Assembly (NCBI GenBank): GCA_947523045.1
Contig: CANNUR010000036.1
Location: 1-17,947, forward strand
Direction: 5' to 3'
Length of the DNA stretch: 17,947 nt
Source of the DNA: an uncultured Prosthecobacter sp.
GTDB taxonomy: Bacteria; Verrucomicrobiota; Verrucomicrobiia; Verrucomicrobiales; Verrucomicrobiaceae
Under the pieces are notes generated by a model that worked only from the letters and a program-made list of their open reading frames with translations, made no database searches and was not told the origin of the DNA. This document shows, one piece after another, positions 9,001-14,448 of this stretch. The number at the start of each line of letters is the position of its first letter. The first letter of the stretch is position 1. Made by a program: the position numbers and the translations under genes.

Positions 9001-11586
9001 ATGCTGCTACGCTTGCTTCTCCTGTCCCTGGTCCTGCCGTCGCTTTCGGTCGCCCAGCAGCTGCCGGCTGCCAAAAAGAAGAAGGCTGCGGCAAAGGCTG
9101 CTGCGGCAACTGCACCGCGCCTGACCGCGCCGCTGGCCCAGCACCTGAAGCGGGCGGATCCTGTGTTGCACTTGGATCAGCCCGATTTCGTCATTGCCGG
9201 CGATCTGCGCTTGTGGGCGGTGGCCATCGAGCACGACGGCCAGGCCGACACCCTCCGCCTGCTCACCCGTGGCAAGGGCGACTGGCAACCCGTGGCCGCG
9301 CTATCCGAACCCGGGGTGATCCACCAGCCGGCTGTGGCGGTCGATGGCGAAAATGGCGTCTGGGCCTTTTGGAGTCAGGCCAATGACCAAGACGTGATGA
9401 CCCTGCGGGCCTGTCGCTTCGCCAAGGGCGAACCCGGCCCGCGCCTCGAACTCGCCGCCCATGCCGATGCCGGCTGCGGTTTTGCCGATGCCGGCACCGA
9501 TGCCGCGGGTCGGGTCTGGGTGACCTGGCAGGAAATCCGCCCGGGGGCCTCGCGCCTCTGGACGCGCTACTGGAGACCGGACACCCGCGTGTGGTCGCCG
9601 TCCGTGCAAGTCTCCTCGCCCGAGACCGGAGGCCATTGGGAGCCGCGTCTGGCCTTCACGGATGCCAAGGGCGCCTGGATCGCCTACGACAGTTCATCCG
9701 GTGGCGAATTCAACCTGCGCCTCGCCCGCGTCGGGCTCGATGGCACGGTGCAGGATCGCGAACTGCTGGCGACCCCGGAATACGAGGCACGCGCCAGCAT
9801 CGCCGCCGACGCGCAGGGCGGTCTCTGGATCGCCGCCGAACGCGGCCGCCGCCAGTGGGGCTTGGATTCGCGCGGTCATGAAAACGACATGGGTCTCAAC
9901 GCCCACAAGCGCCTGCTGCTGGGGCGCTACGATCCCGCCACCCGCGTGTTCACCGAGGTGCCGGTGCCCGACAAGGGGCGACCGACCCCGGCTCCTGACC
10001 CCAGCCCCGGCTTCGCCGTCAATCTGCCTTCGGTCGCCGTGCGCGAGGGCCAGGTCTGGCTCGGCTACCGCAGTTTTGCCAACGCCTTCTGGCGCGTGGC
10101 GGTGACCCGCTACGATCCCTCCAGCGGTCGCTGGGCGGAGCCGGCCGCCTTGCCCGACAGCACCATGGGGCAGGATCGTCGCCAGGAACTACACGTCGGT
10201 CCCAAGGGCGGCCTCTGGATCACCTGGGCCACGGACAAGCGCACCAGCAAGGCCAGCGGCATCGCCGAGATCCACACGGCTCAGCTCCGGCATGACGCCG
10301 ACTGGCCGCTGCTGCCCGAGGAGCCGGAGGCCGGAATCGCCCGCAGCCCGGAACCGAAGCCCTACCTGAACGAGCCGACCCCGCCGAGGCCGCTCGACGA
10401 ACATCACACCTGGACGATCGGCGGCAAGACCTACCGGCTGGTCTGGGGCGACCTGCATCGCCACACCGACCTGTCGAACTGCCGCACCGGCTTCGACGGC
10501 TGCGCGCACGAGCACTACCGTTATGCCCTTGACCTCGCCGGGCTCGACTTCCTCGGCACCTCCGATCACACCGACATCGGCAAGATCTACTCGCCCTATG
10601 AGTGGTGGCACACCCAGCGGTTGGTCGATGTCTTTTACGCGCCCGGCCGCTTCGCCTCGCTCTACGCCTACGAGCGCGAGCAGCCCTTTCCCTGGGGCCA
10701 TCGCAACATCGTCTTCGCCCGTCGCGGCGGCCCCATCGTGTACATCAACCGCGCCACCTACCGCGCCTCGCCCTGGCAGAAAACCCTGCCGGTCGCTGCG
10801 GGCATCCAGCCCATCCAGCCGACCGAACTCTGGGACCTGCTCAAGCGCCACGGCCAGCCCTGCGCGGTGATCAGTCACACCGGCGCCACCGGCATGGGCA
10901 CCGACTGGACCCGCTACGAGCATGGCATCGACAACACGCATGAGAATGCCGTCGAGATCTTTCAGGGCGCCCGCGTCAGCTACGAAGGCCTGGGCCTGCC
11001 GCAACCGACGGTCGGATTGCGCGCGGGCGAGCCCTACACGCCGCACAAGCTGGCCGGCGATGAACATCCGCAGCCGCCAGGTGCGATCACCGACTTCGAT
11101 GCCGGTTTCAAAAAGCCGCAGGGCTACAACAAGGGCGTCTATCAAAAGGCGCTCGCCGTCGGTCACAAGCTCGGCGTCTTCGCCTCGAGCGACCACATCG
11201 CCACCCACACCTCCTTTGGCGGCGTTTATGTCGAGCACTTCACCCGCGAGGGCATCCTCGCTGGCCTCAATGCCCGGCGCAGTTGCGCGGCGACCGACAA
11301 GATTTTCGTCGAGCTGAGCTGTGGCGACCGCCCCATGGGCGAGGTCTTCGAACTCACCGGCAAACCCGAGCTGCGCTTCCGCATCGAGGGCACGGCGCCG
11401 GTGAAGCGTCTCACCATCGTGCGCAACGAGCAGGATCATCACGTGCTTGAGCCCGGCGCAAAATCCGTCGATGGCGCCTGGACCGATCCTGCGCCGCTGG
11501 CCGGCGAAAACCGCTACTACCTGCGCATTGAACAAAGCGACGGCAACATGGCCTGGTCGTCGCCCCTTTGGATCACCGTGAAATGA
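9001..11586 (+). CDS. Exported seven-repeat beta-propeller fused to PHP/DUF3604-like metallo-phosphoesterase, 861 aa
   Basis: Predicted secreted hydrolase with a binding propeller. The ATG at 9001 starts a Sec signal peptide (MLLRLLLLSLVLPSLSVAQ); the frame is open upstream but that would bury the signal. A Lys/Ala-rich stretch (24-38) follows. Residues about 60-425 carry a repeat with a Gly-x-x-Trp core at Trp72, 121, 173, 226, 276, 353 and 406, spaced 49-53 residues except one 77-residue step, which is what a seven-bladed propeller would give. A Pro-rich linker (436-466) leads to a PHP-type domain: GDLHRHTD (483-490), GTSDHTD (519-525), ISHTGAT (624-630), and SSDHIATH (729-736) supply the His/Asp metal ligands. 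A C-terminal beta domain (about 785-861) ends the protein. PHP enzymes hydrolyse phosphoesters using two or three metals; DUF3604-type relatives are poorly characterised. The stop overlaps the next start (ATGA), implying translational coupling. Confidence 0.8.
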   Translation: MLLRLLLLSLVLPSLSVAQQLPAAKKKKAAAKAAAATAPRLTAPLAQHLKRADPVLHLDQPDFVIAGDLRLWAVAIEHDGQADTLRLLTRGKGDWQPVAALSEPGVIHQPAVAVDGENGVWAFWSQANDQDVMTLRACRFAKGEPGPRLELAAHADAGCGFADAGTDAAGRVWVTWQEIRPGASRLWTRYWRPDTRVWSPSVQVSSPETGGHWEPRLAFTDAKGAWIAYDSSSGGEFNLRLARVGLDGTVQDRELLATPEYEARASIAADAQGGLWIAAERGRRQWGLDSRGHENDMGLNAHKRLLLGRYDPATRVFTEVPVPDKGRPTPAPDPSPGFAVNLPSVAVREGQVWLGYRSFANAFWRVAVTRYDPSSGRWAEPAALPDSTMGQDRRQELHVGPKGGLWITWATDKRTSKASGIAEIHTAQLRHDADWPLLPEEPEAGIARSPEPKPYLNEPTPPRPLDEHHTWTIGGKTYRLVWGDLHRHTDLSNCRTGFDGCAHEHYRYALDLAGLDFLGTSDHTDIGKIYSPYEWWHTQRLVDVFYAPGRFASLYAYEREQPFPWGHRNIVFARRGGPIVYINRATYRASPWQKTLPVAAGIQPIQPTELWDLLKRHGQPCAVISHTGATGMGTDWTRYEHGIDNTHENAVEIFQGARVSYEGLGLPQPTVGLRAGEPYTPHKLAGDEHPQPPGAITDFDAGFKKPQGYNKGVYQKALAVGHKLGVFASSDHIATHTSFGGVYVEHFTREGILAGLNARRSCAATDKIFVELSCGDRPMGEVFELTGKPELRFRIEGTAPVKRLTIVRNEQDHHVLEPGAKSVDGAWTDPAPLAGENRYYLRIEQSDGNMAWSSPLWITVK

Positions 11587-13358
11587 AATCAATCGCTTCT
11601 CTCATGCAACGCCTCCTCTGCCTCCTGCTGCTCGGTTTTGCCGGCAGCGTCTCCGCGCAGCTCAGCCTGCCGCAGTTCTTCTCCGATCACCTGGTGCTGC
11701 AGCGCGAGCGCGAAGCCGCGATCTGGGGTAGGGCCGCGCCGGGGGCGCAGGTCACGATCGGTTTCAAGGGACGTGAAGTCAGCGTCCAGGCCGACGCCGA
11801 GGGCCGCTGGCGCACTGCCATCGCCACCGGTCCGGCCGATGCCACGGGCGCGGAGTTGACGATCACTTCCGGCTCCGACAAGCGCGTCCTGCGCGATGTG
11901 CTGGTCGGCGAAGTCTGGCTGGCCTCCGGGCAGTCGAACATGTTTTACACCATGAACCGCTCGCCAGAGTATGCCGGGCTCATCGCCCAGTCGACCCATC
12001 CAGGCCTGCGCCTGTTCAACGCCCCGCTCGTCACGGCCGTCGAGCCGCAGGACGACATCGCCGGTGAATGGACGACCGCCACCCCCGAGACCGTGGCCGG
12101 CTGGTCGGCGGTCGCCTTCTTCTTCGCGCGGCAGCTCCACCTCGAGCTCGGCGTGCCGGTCGGCGTGCTGAAAACCGCCTGGGGCGGCAAGCCGGTGGAA
12201 ACCTTCACCAGTCGCGAGGCCATGAACACCCTGCCGGGCACGAAGGCCCTGGTCGAGGCCCTGCTGCAGGAGGACGCCGCCTACGATCCCGCCAAGGCGC
12301 AGGCCGCCTACGCGCAGAAGCTCGCGCAGTGGCAGGCCACCATGGCTGCCGCCAAGGGCAAGTCCGCAGCGGAGCGGCGTCGCCTGCCGAAGAAACCCAC
12401 ACCGCCCAAGCGCCCGCTCGACACCGAGGGCCGGCCCGGCGTGCTGTTCAATGCGATGATCCATCCCTTTGTCGGCTACAGCCTGCGCGGCGCGATCTGG
12501 TACCAGGGTGAAGGCAATGCCAAGGCCGGCGCGGTGCCCTACGACCAGACCCTGCCGCTGATGATTGGCGACTGGCGCCAGCGCTGGGGCGACGACTTTT
12601 CCTTCCACTACGTCCAGCTCGCCGCCTACCGCGCGCCCACGACCGAGCCCGGCTCGACCGACCCCTGGCCGCTGCTGCAGGATCGCATGCGCCGCGTGCT
12701 CGCCACCACGCCGAAGACCGGCATGGCGGTCGCCAACGATGTCGGCGAGGCCAATGACATCCATCCGAAGAACAAGAGGGATCCCGGTGAACGCCTGGCG
12801 CTTTGGGCCCTGGCCCGGGACTACGGTCGCGAGCGGATTTACTCCAGCCCGCTCTATCGGGAAAGCCGGATCGAGGGCGATGCACTGCGGGTGTGCTTCG
12901 ATCACGCCGGCGAGGGCCTGCGCGCCCGCGAGGGTGGCATGTTGAAGCGTTTTGAGATCGCCGGGGCCGACAAGGTCTGGCATTGGGCCGAGGCCGAGGT
13001 GGTGGGACCAGACAGCCTGCTCGTGCGCAGTCCGGCGGTCGCCGCGCCAGTGGCAGTGCGCTACGCCTGGGCTTCGAACCCCGAGGGTGCCAACCTCGTC
13101 AACAGCGCCGGCCTGCCCGCCTCCGTCTTCCGCACCGATGATTGGGACGATGTCGAACCCAAGGTCGATCCGGCTGCCACGCAGGCCGCCGCCGCAGCCA
13201 CCGCCCGTCGCGCCCTCGGGGCTGAAATCCGGGCTCTGGCGGCCGAGCGCGACTCCCACCCGCGCGGCTCACCGGAGTATCAGGCCAAGCAGAAACGCTT
13301 CCTCGAACTCATGGCACGCTTCAAGGCCGGGGCAGGGGCGGGGGCCGTTGATCGATGA
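11583..13358 (+). CDS. Exported sialate O-acetylesterase-like SGNH hydrolase, 591 aa
   Basis: Predicted carbohydrate O-acetylesterase of the SGNH/GDSL fold related to sialate 9-O-acetylesterase and CE6-like enzymes; it would remove acetyl groups from sugars outside the cytoplasm. The start at 11583 overlaps the upstream stop as ATGA and gives a 26-residue Sec signal ending SVSAQ; the ATG at 11604 is an alternative that keeps most of the signal. Residues 28-105 form an N-terminal beta domain (LPQFFSDHLVLQR opening is typical). Catalytic blocks: VWLASGQSNM (111-120, Ser118), AIWYQGEGN (304-312, oxyanion Gly/Asn), and NDIHP (391-395, Asp392 and His394). A charged helical insertion (about 225-285) separates the first two blocks. 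After the last beta domain (to about 520) there is an Ala-rich, probably coiled-coil tail (530-585). The substrate need not be sialic acid: no sialidase or sialate catabolic gene is present. Last gene of the run. Confidence 0.87.
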   Translation: MKSIASLMQRLLCLLLLGFAGSVSAQLSLPQFFSDHLVLQREREAAIWGRAAPGAQVTIGFKGREVSVQADAEGRWRTAIATGPADATGAELTITSGSDKRVLRDVLVGEVWLASGQSNMFYTMNRSPEYAGLIAQSTHPGLRLFNAPLVTAVEPQDDIAGEWTTATPETVAGWSAVAFFFARQLHLELGVPVGVLKTAWGGKPVETFTSREAMNTLPGTKALVEALLQEDAAYDPAKAQAAYAQKLAQWQATMAAAKGKSAAERRRLPKKPTPPKRPLDTEGRPGVLFNAMIHPFVGYSLRGAIWYQGEGNAKAGAVPYDQTLPLMIGDWRQRWGDDFSFHYVQLAAYRAPTTEPGSTDPWPLLQDRMRRVLATTPKTGMAVANDVGEANDIHPKNKRDPGERLALWALARDYGRERIYSSPLYRESRIEGDALRVCFDHAGEGLRAREGGMLKRFEIAGADKVWHWAEAEVVGPDSLLVRSPAVAAPVAVRYAWASNPEGANLVNSAGLPASVFRTDDWDDVEPKVDPAATQAAAAATARRALGAEIRALAAERDSHPRGSPEYQAKQKRFLELMARFKAGAGAGAVDR

Positions 13359-13453
13359 TGGAGGATGGTTGATCGGGCTCAGAAGGGCACTCTTGCCCGC
13401 ATCTGGGAAGGGGGGAGTTGATGGCGGATGGTTGATGGGGCACTGGCGCTACC
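13359..13453. other. Intergenic start with short direct repeat and small hairpin
   Basis: After the esterase stop, a 12-base core GGATGGTTGATS occurs at about 13363 and again at about 13426, both preceded by GATGGM. Between them, GGGC (13385-13388) and GCCC (13395-13398) form a small stem in the motif GGGCACTCTTGCCCGC, which recurs at 14252-14267. No gene is seen. Confidence 0.4.
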
Positions 13454-13704
13454 GGTCGGGCGCTGCTGCGTCGGCGCCGTTTCGGATTGGCTGTAGGCGG
13501 GGGCATTGACCCCGCGGGTCCCCGAGTAGGCGACGTCACCAGACGGCGTTCTGACGGAGCGCGAGTGTGCCGAAGGTCACTCGCTCTGGGGAGGTGGCCA
13601 CGCGTTCGACCGCAGATTCGAGGCGAGCAGGCTGCGCCATGCGCGCGCTCCGGTTTGGCGGTGAATGACGCGCTCTTGGGTGCTGCGCTATCCGAGGCGG
13701 GAGA
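13454..13704. repeat. Large intergenic repeat, copy 1 (about 250 bp)
   Basis: Copy 1 of a direct repeat whose second copy begins at 13730; matching positions are offset by 265-267 bp and most bases agree by eye. The core contains ordered inverted repeats: GCGGGG (13497-13502) with CCCCGC (13510-13515), then GCGAGTG (13561-13567) with CACTCGC (13578-13584). GTAGGCG occurs twice inside it. Overlapping open frames here are not credible proteins: they translate the same repeat in different frames and lack start context. It could be an interspersed element, a structured RNA or a non-autonomous mobile unit; no transposase is nearby. Confidence 0.7.
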
Positions 13705-13729
13705 GGTCGGACGCTGCGCAGCGCATCAC

Positions 13730-13971
13730 GGTCGGGCGCCGCTGTGCCGGATTGGCTGTAGGCGGGGGCATCGACCCCGCGGGTTCCCGTGTAGGCGACG
13801 TCGCCAGACGGCGTTCTGACGGAGCGCGAGTGTGCCGGAGGTCACTCGCCATTTTGGGCATGGCCACGCGTTCGACCGCAGATTCGAGGCGAGCAGGCTA
13901 AAGCCATGCGCGCGCTCCGGTCAGGCGGTGAATGACGCATTCTTGCGCGATGCCATGTCTGGCGCGGGAGA
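13730..13971. repeat. Large intergenic repeat, copy 2 (about 240 bp)
   Basis: Second copy of the repeat described at 13454. It begins with the same GGTCGGGCGC and ends with GCGGGAGA, but lacks about 9 bases near its start. The GCGAGTG/CACTCGC stem is unchanged (13826-13832 with 13843-13849), while its loop differs by one base (A to G). Divergence is scattered, including several A/G and T/C differences, which indicates an old duplication or two independent insertions of the same element. Confidence 0.7.
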
Positions 13972-14012
13972 ACAGATGCAGGATGCCGGCAGCGGTGCTA
14001 AACTGTTCAGGC

Positions 14013-14216
14013 ATGACGGATCAGCCCACCCCACCGCCGCCGGAACGCAAGCGCGTCCTCGCCTCACCCGAGACCATGCCCGCCATCCTGCGGGCCTCGC
14101 GTGGTGGACTTTCGAAAGAGCGCTGGGAGCGCGTGCGCAAGCGTTGCCTGGCCAACCGGCCCAACCTGCCGGACTACCAGGATCGCAGCGCCCCGCCGCC
14201 GCTTGGGGACGACTGA
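14013..14216 (+). CDS. Small hypothetical protein, 67 aa
   Basis: I do not recognise this protein. It starts MTDQPTPPPPERKR and has a Pro-rich N-terminus, a basic amphipathic middle (GLSKERWERVRKRC, about 34-47) and the tail PNLPDYQDRSAPPPLGDD. No signal peptide or membrane segment is seen. The start at 14013 is preferred over an in-frame ATG at 13932 because the upstream part runs into the repeat copy. A TAAACT hexamer at 13999-14004 lies 8 nt before the ATG and could be a -10 for a nearly leaderless message, but no -35 is visible. Its charge distribution and clean start and stop favour a real small gene. It could equally be a spurious frame in GC-rich DNA. Confidence 0.5.
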   Translation: MTDQPTPPPPERKRVLASPETMPAILRASRGGLSKERWERVRKRCLANRPNLPDYQDRSAPPPLGDD

Positions 14217-14249
14217 GACCCTCCCGACCGCAAGGGGTCCGAAGGGAGC

Positions 14250-14267
14250 GCGGGCGCTCTTGCCCGC
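14250..14267. terminator. 6-bp GC hairpin after the small gene, possible terminator or repeat
   Basis: GCGGGC (14250-14255) and GCCCGC (14262-14267) form a perfect stem with loop GCTCTT. No T-tract follows. The core matches 13385-13400 at 15 of 16 bases. Both copies lie about 25-35 nt after a stop codon, as a 3'-end element would. Confidence 0.4.
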
Positions 14268-14294
14268 TGCAGGGGGAAGGCAAAGCCTCAGAGG

Positions 14295-14327
14295 ACTCAC
14301 GCCAAGGCGCAAAGACACCAAGAAGGG
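14295..14327. repeat. Widespread intergenic motif of the ACGCCAAGGCGCAAAGAC type
   Basis: The stretch holds ACGCCAAGGCGCAAAGAC followed by ACCAAGAAGG. From memory, near-identical text (often with CGCAAAGAAG) recurs between genes in many unrelated bacterial genomes. Its function is unknown. I have not searched for it. Confidence 0.45.
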
Positions 14328-14352
14328 CAGGGGGCTGCCTCTCAGGGTTCCA

Positions 14353-14371
14353 TGCCCCGCGTTCCGGGGCA
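14353..14371. other. 7-bp hairpin upstream of the restriction-modification gene
   Basis: TGCCCCG (14353-14359) and CGGGGCA (14365-14371) are exact inverted repeats around the 5-nt loop CGTTC. It lies about 45 bp upstream of the predicted -35 box, so it could end upstream transcription or bind a regulator. Nothing follows that resembles a T-tract. Confidence 0.3.
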
Positions 14372-14413
14372 CGCCCCTACGCAGCAGACAAAGGCGAAAT
14401 CCCTCCCCACGCC

Positions 14414-14442
14414 TTGACCCGTCTGCTCGTCTCCCCTAAAAA
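14414..14442 (+). promoter_or_regulatory. Predicted promoter giving a leaderless restriction-modification mRNA
   Basis: TTGACC (14414-14419) and TAAAAA (14437-14442) are separated by exactly 17 nt and match 5 of 6 and 4 of 6 consensus bases. Six bases separate the -10 from the ATG at 14449, so transcription would start at or next to the A of the start codon. No Shine-Dalgarno is present upstream, which agrees with a leaderless start. Confidence 0.5.
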
Positions 14443-14448
14443 CAGCGC

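Noticed and set aside
10189..13259. Long minus-strand open frames opposite the PHP and SGNH genes (467 and 556 residues)
   Set aside because: No recognisable motif; explained by high GC at third positions of the sense genes.
11583..13358. Sialic acid utilisation locus
   Set aside because: The SGNH esterase is sialate O-acetylesterase-like, but no sialidase, lyase, epimerase or kinase gene is present, so the name describes the fold family only.
13487..13901. Two overlapping plus-strand open frames (110 and 78 residues) in the repeat block
   Set aside because: Both contain the same GGGIDPAG-type peptide because they read the two repeat copies; different offsets and no start context argue against coding.
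13454..13971. CRISPR array
   Set aside because: Only two long copies (about 240 bp) with a 25-bp interval; no short repeats with unique spacers and no cas genes.
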